A stretch of DNA of 57,883 nucleotides from Myxococcota bacterium (lineage in GTDB: Bacteria > Myxococcota_A > UBA9160 > PR03). Position 1 is the stretch's first letter, and the number at the start of each line of letters is the position of its first letter. This document shows, piece by piece, positions 20,632 through 28,962 of this stretch. The position numbers and the translations under genes were made by a program. The notes beneath the pieces were generated by a model. It ran no database searches. It had not been told where the DNA came from and was given only the letters and a program-made list of their open reading frames with translations. The stretch covers positions 1 to 57,883 of the forward strand of contig JASJBO010000100.1 in NCBI GenBank assembly GCA_030066475.1, given 5' to 3'.

Positions 20632-22148
20632 GGCGGCCGGCCCCGCGCGTAGCCCAGCGCCTCGAGGCGCCGAAGCTCGTCCGGATCGAGCTGCGGGACG
20701 CGCGGGTTCGGCGGCTCGGGGCCCAGCCCGGCGACGTACTCCTCGAGCGCCGCGAGCAGTCGTCCGGCCCGCTCGGGGTCGCTCTCGAACCGATCCACCG
20801 ACTCCGCGGGATCACCGCGCACGTGGTACAGCTCGTGGCTGCCGTCGTCCGCCCAGACCAGCTTCCAGCCGTCGTCGCGGAACGCCCGAAGCCGCCGGTC
20901 GAAGCGGCCCGGGCTCCAGTCGGGGTGAAGCGCGCGAATGGCGCCGAACGGCTGCTGGAAGGGCACGCGATAGGCCGACAGGCGCGGCCCCGCGCGGCCG
21001 GGCCCCAGCAAGCTGCGGGCCCGCGAGGACGTGGCGTCGACCGGCGCCGCCCCGGCGAGCTCGAGCAGGGTCGGGAACAGATCGAAGTTCACCACCGGCC
21101 GGTCGTCCCGTCCCGGCGCGAAGCGCGGCGGGTAGTGCACGACCAGGGGCACGCGCAGCACCGGCTCGTACACCGAGTACTGGTGGTCCAGCAGGTGGTG
21201 CTCCCCCAGGTGCTCGCCGTGGTCGGAGGTGAGCACCACGACCGTGTCGTCGAGGGCGCCACGCGCGCGCAGGGCGTCGAGCAGCTCGCCCAACAGGGCG
21301 TCGAGCTCGTGCAGCGCGGCGTCGTAGGTGGCGCCGATCACCGCCAGATCCGCCTCCGAGTAGCCGTCGAGACCGAAGGTATGGCTCCACACCGTCGGGA
21401 AGCGGCTGTCCACGTGGTACGAGCGCGCGAGCTGCGCCCGTGTCATCAGGGCCTCGCGGTGGCGCCGTTCGGGGACGTAGGGGCGGTGCGCCTCCATGTA
21501 GTTCAGGAACGCGAACCACGGCTGGTCGGAGTCGGCCGCGTCGAGCCACGTCTCGAGCCCGACCTGCGCCCGCTCGCCCGCCGCAGCCAACCACCAGGCG
21601 TTCTTCCGGGGTTCCCGGATCTGGCGCCCCAGGTCGCTGGTGCGATCGGGTTCCGTCTTGCGCTGCACGATCTCGACCGCCGCATGCCGGTGCTCCGGCG
21701 TCCACGGGTGCTGGACCGTCCCGAAGCCCTGCTGCAGGTTGTGCGCCGTGCCCAGGTGGGGATTGGCTGCCCACAGGAAGGTGCGATACCCGGCGTCGCG
21801 CAGCTGCTCGGCCACGGTGACGTAGCGCTCGTCGAGCCAGGAGTACGAGTTCGAGACGGCGTGCTGCGCGGGGAGCAGGCCGGTGAACATCGAGGCGTGG
21901 GCCGGAGCCGTGGTGCTCGCCGCGGTCACGCAGTCCTCGAAGACGCGCGCACCGGCCGCCCAGCGCTCCAGCTCCGGCGTGGTCGGGCGCGGGTAGCCGT
22001 ACAGGCTCAGGCGGTCGGCCCGCACGGTGTCCCAGACGATCCACAGCACGTTGGGTCGCGGCGGGGCCGGCGCGCAGGCGGAGGCGCCCGCGATACACAG
22101 GAAGCCGAGCGCCGCGAGCGCGGCGATGACCGGTTTCGGGCGACCCAC
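20628..22148 (-). CDS. sulfatase-superfamily hydrolase, probably lipoprotein, atypical nucleophile
   Basis: A protein of 506 residues from a GTG start. The leader has a hydrophobic core (AALAALGFLCIAGASACAP), so it is exported and perhaps lipid-anchored. The alkaline phosphatase/sulfatase fold is clear: NVLWIVWDTVRADRLSLYGY (metal Asp), LTSDHGEHLGEH, and FDLFPTLLELAG. The nucleophile region reads TTAPAHASMFTG, where true sulfatases have C/S-x-P-x-R. Thr replaces the Cys or Ser that becomes formylglycine and His replaces the Arg. It may hydrolyse phospho- or phosphono-esters rather than sulfate esters. Start-to-start it is divergent from the MBL gene by 51 bases. Confidence 0.82.
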   Translation of the reverse strand: MGRPKPVIAALAALGFLCIAGASACAPAPPRPNVLWIVWDTVRADRLSLYGYPRPTTPELERWAAGARVFEDCVTAASTTAPAHASMFTGLLPAQHAVSNSYSWLDERYVTVAEQLRDAGYRTFLWAANPHLGTAHNLQQGFGTVQHPWTPEHRHAAVEIVQRKTEPDRTSDLGRQIREPRKNAWWLAAAGERAQVGLETWLDAADSDQPWFAFLNYMEAHRPYVPERRHREALMTRAQLARSYHVDSRFPTVWSHTFGLDGYSEADLAVIGATYDAALHELDALLGELLDALRARGALDDTVVVLTSDHGEHLGEHHLLDHQYSVYEPVLRVPLVVHYPPRFAPGRDDRPVVNFDLFPTLLELAGAAPVDATSSRARSLLGPGRAGPRLSAYRVPFQQPFGAIRALHPDWSPGRFDRRLRAFRDDGWKLVWADDGSHELYHVRGDPAESVDRFESDPERAGRLLAALEEYVAGLGPEPPNPRVPQLDPDELRRLEALGYARGRPP

Positions 22149-22199
22149 CAGCGGTGGGAGTATGCCGCAACGCCGCGTCCCCTCGGCTACTCTCCCGAG

Positions 22200-23246
22200 A
22201 TGGAGCCTGCCCGCGGCCGCGGCTTCGCGGCGCGCCACCGCTTCGGCCGCGTCGGTCGGATTCCGACGCCCACCCCGTTCCCGGTCGGCGACATCAACAG
22301 CTACCTGATCTTCCCGCCGGCCGGCGGCGACGGGCTGACCCTGATCGATACCGGGGTTCGCTCGCCCGAGGCCTTCGACGCACTGTGCCACGGCTTCAAG
22401 GAGTTCGGCGTGGCGCTCGAGCAGATCGAGCGGATCCTGATCACCCACGCGCACATGGACCACTTCGGGCAGGCGAAGCGACTGCGCGACCTCTCGGGTG
22501 CACCGGTGTTCGCTTCGCACGGCGAGGCTCCCATGATGCGCAGCTGCTCGACGCCGAGCGCCGACCGCCGCGGCGTCGTGATCGAGCACTTCCGGCGCTG
22601 GGGCGTGCCCGAAGAGCTGATCGCGCGCCCGAGCCCGATGAAGGGGTTCGCCGACACCATGCAGGAGCCGATCGAGCCGGACGTGCTGCTCGACGACGGC
22701 GACGCGGTCGCCGTGGGCGACCTGCGCCTCGAGGTGATCCACACCCCCGGCCACTGCGACGGCCACATCGTGTTCTGGGAGCCGGAGCTGCGGCTGCTCT
22801 TCTCGGGCGACCACCTGCTCACCGACATCTCGCCGGTGCCGCTGCTCAGCTTCCCGAAGCGCCCGGGCGAGGAGCGCCCGCGCAGCCTGGCGCGCTTCAT
22901 GGACTCGCTGGCGCGCGTCGAGCCGCTCGACTGCGCGCTCACCTTCCCCTCGCACGGCGACGTGATCGCCGACCACCGCAAGGTGATCGACGGCTACCGG
23001 CTCCACCACGAGCGCCGCAAGCTCCAGATCCGCCGCACCCTCGCGCGCGGCGAGCGGACGCCCTTCGCACTGGCGCGGCGCCTGTTCCCGAAGTATTGGG
23101 AGAGCCAGAGCTTCCTGGTGATGTCCGAGGTGATCGGGCACCTCGACCTGCTGGAGCTCGACGGGGACGTGGTGCTCGAGGAGCGGGACGGCGTCCAGGT
23201 GGCCACCCTGGCGCCCGGTGCGCGGGAGGCGGATCGATGTGGGTGA
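22200..23246 (+). CDS. MBL-fold metallo-hydrolase
   Basis: A protein of 348 residues. The zinc-binding set of the metallo-beta-lactamase fold is intact: THAHMDHFG near 80-88, HTPGHCDGH, SGDHLL and FPSHGD. The N-terminal part (PFPVGDINSYLI, LTLIDTGV) and an extra helical C-terminal part resemble glyoxalase II-like or lactonase-like members with a winged-helix tail. The substrate is unknown. The start is the ATG at 22200. Its last 10 bases overlap the first dodecin gene, so it heads a six-gene run to 26445. Confidence 0.88.
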   Translation: MEPARGRGFAARHRFGRVGRIPTPTPFPVGDINSYLIFPPAGGDGLTLIDTGVRSPEAFDALCHGFKEFGVALEQIERILITHAHMDHFGQAKRLRDLSGAPVFASHGEAPMMRSCSTPSADRRGVVIEHFRRWGVPEELIARPSPMKGFADTMQEPIEPDVLLDDGDAVAVGDLRLEVIHTPGHCDGHIVFWEPELRLLFSGDHLLTDISPVPLLSFPKRPGEERPRSLARFMDSLARVEPLDCALTFPSHGDVIADHRKVIDGYRLHHERRKLQIRRTLARGERTPFALARRLFPKYWESQSFLVMSEVIGHLDLLELDGDVVLEERDGVQVATLAPGAREADRCG

Positions 23247-23458
23247 GCAAGGTCAACGAGCTGATCGGCTCGTCGCCCGAGAGCTTCGAGGAGGCGGCGC
23301 GCTCGGTGCTCTCGCGCGCGAACCGCACGCTGCGCGGCATCACCGGCATCGAGGTGCTCGAGAAGCGCGTCAAGATCGAGGACGGTCGCATCGCCGAGTA
23401 CCGCGTGCGGCTGCGGCTGGTGTTCGACATGGCGCCCGAGACGGTGCTCCACTGGTAG
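23237..23458 (+). CDS. dodecin, first of two
   Basis: A protein of 73 residues: MWVSKVNELIGSSPESFEE, then RANRTLRGITGIEVLEK and VEDGRIxEYRV-like segments. This is the dodecin fold, a small beta-alpha-beta-beta protein that forms hollow dodecamers storing flavin or a CoA-type ligand. The ATG overlaps the end of the MBL gene. Compared with the second copy it has an Arg-rich last strand (RVRLRLVFDMAPETVLHW) and an aromatic end, and it lacks the Trp of the SW(Q/E)DA segment, reading SFEEA instead. Ligand preference may therefore differ. Confidence 0.88.
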   Translation: MWVSKVNELIGSSPESFEEAARSVLSRANRTLRGITGIEVLEKRVKIEDGRIAEYRVRLRLVFDMAPETVLHW

Positions 23459-23468
23459 GGAGAGGGAG

Positions 23469-23681
23469 ATGGCGGTTGCGTCGGTATCCACCATCACGTC
23501 GGCGTCGACGGTCAGCTGGCAGGACGCCGTCGAGCGCGGCTTCGAGCGCGCCAGCAAGACGCTGCGCAACATCACCGGGCTCCAGGTCGTCGAGGAGAAG
23601 GCCCGGGTCGAGGACGGCCACATCACCGAGTACCTGGTGACGATGCGCGTGATCTTCGTCCTCGAGGACGCCCCGGCCTGA
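23469..23681 (+). CDS. dodecin, second of two
   Basis: A protein of 70 residues, only ten bases after the first dodecin, with GGGAGAGGGAG as ribosome site. It has the family core VSWQDAVERGFERASKTLRN, LQVVEEKARVEDGHITEY and strand RVIFVLED. The flavin-stacking Trp of the SWxDA segment is present. Two dodecins side by side of such different sequence suggest a mixed or specialised assembly rather than a recent duplication. Confidence 0.9.
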   Translation: MAVASVSTITSASTVSWQDAVERGFERASKTLRNITGLQVVEEKARVEDGHITEYLVTMRVIFVLEDAPA

Positions 23682-23685
23682 GCCG

Positions 23686-24720
23686 ATGGGCTTCCCCGCG
23701 ATCGTCACGGCCGGAGACCGCCGCGCGGCCAAGGACGTGTGCGGCGAGAGCAAGCCCTACCTGGTGCTTGCCGGCCAGCCGCTGGTCGCCCACGTGGTCT
23801 CGGTGCTCCAGCGCGTACCCGAGATCTCCGAGGTCTGGGTGGTCGGCAATGCCGAACGGCTCGAGGCCGTGCTGGGCGACGCGTCGTTCCGTGCCGGGCT
23901 GGTGAAGCCGCTCCACGTGGTGCCCCAGTTCCGGAACCTGTACGAGAACGGCTGGGAGACCTACCGCCGGCTGCTGCCGGGTGCGCCGGCCGAGGGCCGT
24001 GACCCCGAGGAGGCGGATCCGCCGGCGCTGTTCCTGTCGGCCGACCTGCCGTTCGCCACGCCGCAGGAGATCTCGGCCTTCATCCGGCGCTCACTGGCGG
24101 TCGGCTGCGACTACGCGGTGGGGCTGTGCACCGAGGGGTCGCTGGAGCCGTTCTATCCGGGAGCCGGGCGGCCCGGCATCCGCATGGCCTACTTCAACCT
24201 GCGCGAGGGCCGCTTCCGCCAGAGCAACCTGCACTGGATCCGCCCGGGGCGCGTGGGACACCGCTACTACATCGAGGAGATGTACGAGCACCGCTACCAG
24301 AAGCAGTTCGGCCAGATCCTGGCGCTGGCCTGGCGGCTGCTGCGGATCGAGAACGGCGGCCTGGCCGTGCTCTACTACTACGTCATGATGCAGCTCGCCT
24401 CGATCGCCGACCGCAACGGCCTGCGGCGCCTGGCCGACTGGCTGCGCGACCGGATCCCGCTGCGACGCATCGAGGCCGGCGTGAGCGCCCTGCTCGACAC
24501 CGACTTCCGCTTCGTGGTGACGGAGGTGGGCGGCTGCGCCGTGGACATCGACCTCGACTCGCAGTTCGAGGCGGCGCGCGAGCGCTACGACGAGTGGTGC
24601 ACGCAGCAGCGCGTGCACGCCGAGCGACTGCACGGTCCGGCGCTCGCGTCGGAAGCGTCGACGGAGCGGAGCCCCACACGGCCCGACGGCAGCCGCGGGC
24701 GGGAGGACGGTGCGGCATGA
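23686..24720 (+). CDS. nucleotidyltransferase-fold protein (MobA-like NTP transferase)
   Basis: A protein of 344 residues. The N-terminal half is a GT-A type nucleotidyltransferase: PAIVTAGDRRAAKD, GESKPYLVLAGQPLVAHVV, VWVVGNAERLE and the metal-binding LFLSADLPFATP. The second half is helical, with aromatic clusters (HRYYIEEMYEHRYQKQFGQ, VLYYYVMMQLAS) and then a sheet-like part (CAVDIDLDSQFEA) as in sugar or cofactor guanylyl- and cytidylyltransferases. The activated compound is unknown. The last about 30 residues are polar. The stop overlaps the YgfZ-like start (ATGA). It starts five bases after the dodecin stop. Confidence 0.8.
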   Translation: MGFPAIVTAGDRRAAKDVCGESKPYLVLAGQPLVAHVVSVLQRVPEISEVWVVGNAERLEAVLGDASFRAGLVKPLHVVPQFRNLYENGWETYRRLLPGAPAEGRDPEEADPPALFLSADLPFATPQEISAFIRRSLAVGCDYAVGLCTEGSLEPFYPGAGRPGIRMAYFNLREGRFRQSNLHWIRPGRVGHRYYIEEMYEHRYQKQFGQILALAWRLLRIENGGLAVLYYYVMMQLASIADRNGLRRLADWLRDRIPLRRIEAGVSALLDTDFRFVVTEVGGCAVDIDLDSQFEAARERYDEWCTQQRVHAERLHGPALASEASTERSPTRPDGSRGREDGAA

Positions 24721-25709
24721 GCGACGCAGCGGCGGTGCGGGCGGGCGCCGGGCTCTTCCGGCTGGCGGACCGCGGGCTGCTCGAGGTGCGCGGCGGCGAT
24801 CGCGTGCGCTTCCTCCAGGGCCAGCTCAGCAACGACGTGGAGGCGCTCGACGCCGACGGGCCGCGCTCCGGCTGCTATGCGCTGGCGCTGACGCCGCAGG
24901 GCCGGATCGTGGCCGACCTGCACGTGATCGCGCGGCCCGACTGCCTGTGGCTCGAGACCGCGGCCGGCGCCGTGGCGCCGGCGCGCGAGCGGCTCGAGAA
25001 GTACGTGATCGCCGACGACGTCGAGATCGTCGATCGCAGCGCCGAGTTCGGGTGGCTCGCGCTCGAGGGCGCGGCGGCGCCGGCCATCCTCGAGGCGGCG
25101 CACGGGGCGCCGGTCGCGCTCGATCCCGATGCCGCCCGCGAGCTCGAGCTGGGGGGGGCGCAGGTGGTGGTGGCCGCCTGGGGCGTGAGCGGCGCGCCCG
25201 GCTTCCGGCTGCTCGCAGCGCCGGAGGCGGTCGAGACGGCGAGCGAGGCGCTGCGCCGGGCCGGGCGGGAGCGCGGGCTGCTGGAGCCCGACCCGGCCGT
25301 GCTCGAGGTGCTGCGCGTCGAGGCGGGTGTGCCCGCCACGGGCAGCGAGCTCGACGAAGAGGTGCTGCCCGCCGAGGCGCGGCTGCTCGAGCGCGCCGTC
25401 TCCTTCACCAAGGGCTGCTACACGGGCCAGGAGGTCGTGGCGCGCATGGAGTCGCGCGGCCGGGTCGGGCACCTGCTGGTCGGGCTCGCGCTCGAGGCCG
25501 GTCGCGCACCCGAGCCCGGCACCGCCGTCGAGGTCGACGGGGCGCGCGTGGGCGAGGTCACCAGCGCCGCCGACTCGCCGCTCGCCGGCCCGATCGCGCT
25601 CGCCTTCGTGCGCAGCGTCCACGCGGAGCCCGGCACCGAGGTCGCGCTCGCCGGCCGCCCGGCTCGCGTCGCCGCGCTGCCGTTCGGGGCCGCGACGCCC
25701 GGCTCGTGA
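24717..25709 (+). CDS. YgfZ/GcvT-type folate-binding protein
   Basis: A protein of 330 residues, ATG overlapping the upstream stop. The N-terminal FLQGQLSNDVEAL and the key motif SFTKGCYTGQEVVARMESRG near 227-246 define the YgfZ branch of the aminomethyltransferase fold. In E. coli YgfZ uses folate to support assembly and repair of Fe-S clusters. It lacks the catalytic pattern of true GcvT, and no glycine-cleavage genes adjoin. The position between a nucleotidyltransferase and a TIGR04282-type transferase is not a known pathway. Confidence 0.88.
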   Translation: MSDAAAVRAGAGLFRLADRGLLEVRGGDRVRFLQGQLSNDVEALDADGPRSGCYALALTPQGRIVADLHVIARPDCLWLETAAGAVAPARERLEKYVIADDVEIVDRSAEFGWLALEGAAAPAILEAAHGAPVALDPDAARELELGGAQVVVAAWGVSGAPGFRLLAAPEAVETASEALRRAGRERGLLEPDPAVLEVLRVEAGVPATGSELDEEVLPAEARLLERAVSFTKGCYTGQEVVARMESRGRVGHLLVGLALEAGRAPEPGTAVEVDGARVGEVTSAADSPLAGPIALAFVRSVHAEPGTEVALAGRPARVAALPFGAATPGS

Positions 25710-25716
25710 GTCGAGT

Positions 25717-26445
25717 GTGAGCCGCGGCTGGCTGGTCGTGCTCGCCAAGGCCCCGCTGCCGGGGCTGGTGAAGACGCGCCTGTGTCCGCCGCTCGCGCCC
25801 GGCGAGGCCGCCGAGCTGGCCCGCTGCATGCTCGCCGACGTCCTCGCCGAGAGCGCGCGCGCCGCGCGCGCGCTCGAGCTGGAGCCGGTGCTCGCCGTCG
25901 ACCCTCCGCGCGCCCAGCCGGAGCTGGCAGTCGGGGCGCCCGCGGGCTTCCGGGTCGTGGCGCAGCGCGGCCCGGACCTGTCGGCGCGGCTCTCGCACGC
26001 CGCGCGGCAGGCCGCCGCCGCGGGCGCGGAACGAGTGCTGCTGCGCGGCAGCGACTGCCCCGTGCTCGATCTGGCGACCCTGCGCGAGGCGCTCGCCGCG
26101 CTCGAGCGCGCCGATCTCAGCGTGTGCCCGGACGAGGACGGTGGCTACAGCCTGGTGGGGCTGGGGGCGCGCGCGCTCGGCGCGGGGCTCGGCCGCGGGG
26201 GCCTCTTCGACCATCCGATGAGCACCCCGTCCGTGCTCGAAGACACGCTCGGGCGCGCCGCGCGGCTCGGCCTGTCGGCGCAGCGCCTGCCGGCCGGCTT
26301 CGACCTCGATCGCTTCGCCGATCTCGAGCGGCTGCTCGCGCTGCGACACCGAGCGGCGTCACACGCATGCCCGCGCACGCTCGCCCACCTCGAGACCCAT
26401 CTCGGTCAGTGGCAGCGCGCTGCCCGCGCGGGCGGCAGCCGGTGA
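25717..26445 (+). CDS. TIGR04282/DUF2064-type glycosyltransferase-like protein
   Basis: A protein of 242 residues from a GTG start, 7 bases after the previous stop. LVVLAKAPLPGLVKTRLCPP near 8-27 and LLRGSDCPVLDLATL, then CPDEDGGYSLVGLG, mark the small GT-A family often called arsenosugar biosynthesis glycosyltransferase; many members have no proven role. It is the last gene of the run that began at 22200. The reading continues to polar sequence rich in Arg and Ala. The 399-base promoter region of the porin gene follows. Confidence 0.8.
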   Translation: MSRGWLVVLAKAPLPGLVKTRLCPPLAPGEAAELARCMLADVLAESARAARALELEPVLAVDPPRAQPELAVGAPAGFRVVAQRGPDLSARLSHAARQAAAAGAERVLLRGSDCPVLDLATLREALAALERADLSVCPDEDGGYSLVGLGARALGAGLGRGGLFDHPMSTPSVLEDTLGRAARLGLSAQRLPAGFDLDRFADLERLLALRHRAASHACPRTLAHLETHLGQWQRAARAGGSR

Positions 26446-26500
26446 CCAACGACTGGGCGCAGGGGGAGCCCAGGCCCGTTCTGGGGTGCCTCCGGGCGGC

Positions 26501-26515
26501 GGCACGGCCGTTGCA
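26501..26515 (+). promoter_or_regulatory. sigma-54-like -24/-12 element upstream of porin
   Basis: GGCACGGCCGTTGCA matches the sigma-54 consensus TGGCAC-N5-TTGCA except at the first base (C instead of T). The GG and GC pairs are ten bases apart. If used, transcription begins near 26525 and leaves a leader of about 320 bases before the porin. Confidence 0.5.
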
Positions 26516-26844
26516 GCTGCTGGGCACGTGCGATAAAAGGGGCAGCGAGCGCGCAGGGAAAAGGGTAAAGTGCGCGCGCGCAGCTCCCGATGGGGCTGCG
26601 GACGGTGACCGCGATGGATGGGACTCCCCCCCTTACGGTGGGTTTCGGCACCGCGGGAGACACGACAGGGGGTGAGAGGTCGGAGTGTGGCGGAATCGCT
26701 ACATCTCCTTCCTCAAATGCTCTACGGCTCGCTCGTCAACGGTCGGTTTCCGGCACGACCCGGCCCGAGACAGTGTGGAAACAGCTACGGATGCTCCTGT
26801 CGATCGTCCTTCACCAGCCCAAACCGAGTAGGAGGGGTACCAGG
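26516..26844 (+). other. structured non-coding leader of the porin gene
   Basis: I see no gene in this stretch. It contains a GCGCGC pair around an A-rich loop (26549-26577), a tight hairpin CAGCTCC-CGA-TGGGGCTG (26581-26598) and GC-rich short repeats, then AGGAGGGG seven to eight bases before the porin ATG. It does not match any riboswitch I know. Confidence 0.4.
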
Positions 26845-28314
26845 ATGCGATCTCGGTGGACGGCCGTTCTCACGGCCTTCGCCCTTGTCGCCCTCGCACC
26901 GTCGTTCGCGGCGGCCGAGAGCGACGTCGAGGCTCAGCTCCAGTCGATGCAGGAGCGCCTCGAGCAGATGGAAGAGCGACTGCAGGCCACCAACGACCAG
27001 CTCGACGCTGCCAACACGCAGGTCGAAGAGCAGGCCGAGATGATCGAGCGCTCTGGGCTCCTGGAAGCACGCGGGGACACTTCGGGTCTCGCGAGCTTCG
27101 TCAACTCGGTCACGCTCAACGGCTGGGTGGCCTCCAGCTACTTCTACAACTTCAACAATCCGGACGGCAAGGCCCAGGGCGGCGCCAACTCGGGTACCAG
27201 CGAGCCGGGTGCGAAGCTCGAGGATGGACCCGGCGGAATCGTCTATCCGTTCCACCCCGACGCCAACAGCTTCTCGCTCGACCAGGTGTGGTTCGAGATC
27301 GAGAAGCTGGCCAACGAAGAGGGCCGCGCCGGCTTCCGCTTCGACATCGCCTACGGCAAGACGGCGGGCATCCTGAGCGGCAACTCGGGCGGCTCGCGCG
27401 GGGGCGCCGGCACCTCGAGCGGCGGCGACCTCTTCAGCGGCAACGACTTCACCGTCTACCAGGGCTACGTGCAGTATCTGGCCCCGGTCGGCAACGGCAT
27501 CGACTTCAAGTTCGGCAAGTTCCAGACGCTGATCGGCGCCGAGGTCGCGGGCACCGTCTACAACTGGAACATCACGCGCGGCAACGTGTACAACCTGTTC
27601 CAGCCGTTCACCCACACCGGGATCACCGCCGGGTACGACTTCAACGAGAACATCTCGTTCACCATCGGTGCTGTGAACGAGACGCGCTCCTTCCCGGCCG
27701 CCGACGTCGACTTCAACAAGGACAAGGCCGTGATCGGGAACCTCGCGTTCTCAGGGGACACCTGGAGCGTCGCGTTGTCGGGCACCCACGGCGAGGGCGA
27801 CTCGGGCAAGGGCGTCGGGGCCTCCGCCTGCGGCTCGGGCGGCTGCGCGGGCGACCGCGAGACGATCGTCGACGTGCTCCTCTCCTGGGATCCGACCGAG
27901 GATCTCTCGCTGTACGTCGACTACACCTACATCAACACGGACGACGTGCCGTGGTCGGTCGGCGGCCAGTCGGGCGACAAGGACGTCAAGGGCCACGGCG
28001 TTTCGGTGGCCGGTCGCTACTCGATCACCGATCGGACCGGTATCGCGCTGCGCGGCGAGTACCTCGAACTCGACAACTTCTTCGGCAACGGCAAGGGTGG
28101 AGGCTTCGAGGACGACCTGGAGCTGTGGGGCATCACGGCCACGGTGGACCACCTGCTCACGAACAACCTGATGATCCGCAGCGAGGTTCGCTACGACAAC
28201 GGCGACGACGGCCGGGGCGACAACCTCTTCATCAACGACGACGACTTCCGCGAGGACGACCAGTGGACGGTCGGCGTCGAGGCGGTCTACAACTTCAACG
28301 AGTTCGCGATGTAG
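26845..28314 (+). CDS. outer-membrane beta-barrel porin with N-terminal coiled coil
   Basis: A protein of 489 residues. The ATG at 26845 is set by AGGAGGGG upstream. The signal peptide is MRSRWTAVLTAFALVALAPS, cut near FAAAES. Residues about 30-75 form a coiled coil (LQSMQERLEQMEERLQATND), then a 16- to 18-strand type barrel with alternating aromatic residues and Gly/Asp turns (NGWVASSYFYNFNN, VWFEIEKLANEEGRAGFRFD, YGKTAGILSG), ending in VGVEAVYNFNEFAM. It matches the outer-membrane beta-barrel porin-2 group (BBP2-like). Such porins admit small solutes. Its place before P-II and glutamine synthetase, with a sigma-54-like element upstream, suggests regulation by nitrogen supply. Confidence 0.85.
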   Translation: MRSRWTAVLTAFALVALAPSFAAAESDVEAQLQSMQERLEQMEERLQATNDQLDAANTQVEEQAEMIERSGLLEARGDTSGLASFVNSVTLNGWVASSYFYNFNNPDGKAQGGANSGTSEPGAKLEDGPGGIVYPFHPDANSFSLDQVWFEIEKLANEEGRAGFRFDIAYGKTAGILSGNSGGSRGGAGTSSGGDLFSGNDFTVYQGYVQYLAPVGNGIDFKFGKFQTLIGAEVAGTVYNWNITRGNVYNLFQPFTHTGITAGYDFNENISFTIGAVNETRSFPAADVDFNKDKAVIGNLAFSGDTWSVALSGTHGEGDSGKGVGASACGSGGCAGDRETIVDVLLSWDPTEDLSLYVDYTYINTDDVPWSVGGQSGDKDVKGHGVSVAGRYSITDRTGIALRGEYLELDNFFGNGKGGGFEDDLELWGITATVDHLLTNNLMIRSEVRYDNGDDGRGDNLFINDDDFREDDQWTVGVEAVYNFNEFAM

Positions 28315-28442
28315 AGAGTCTCCAGTCCCCGCCCGGGGACGGAGTCACGGGGCGCACCTGCCGGAAGTGTGGGCACTTCTGCACAACTTCTCCGCAGCCC
28401 AGGCCCGCACAGGCCTTCGAAGCGCCCTCTGGAGCGGTCTGA

Positions 28443-28925
<483 letters not shown>

Positions 28926-28962
28926 TCCCCGAGTCACCCAAGTTCGAAAGGACAACCCCCGT

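Noticed and set aside
26590..26844. Alternative upstream start for the porin
   Set aside because: The extra 85 residues carry no signal-like or family sequence, while the ATG at 26845 has a strong ribosome site and a complete signal peptide.
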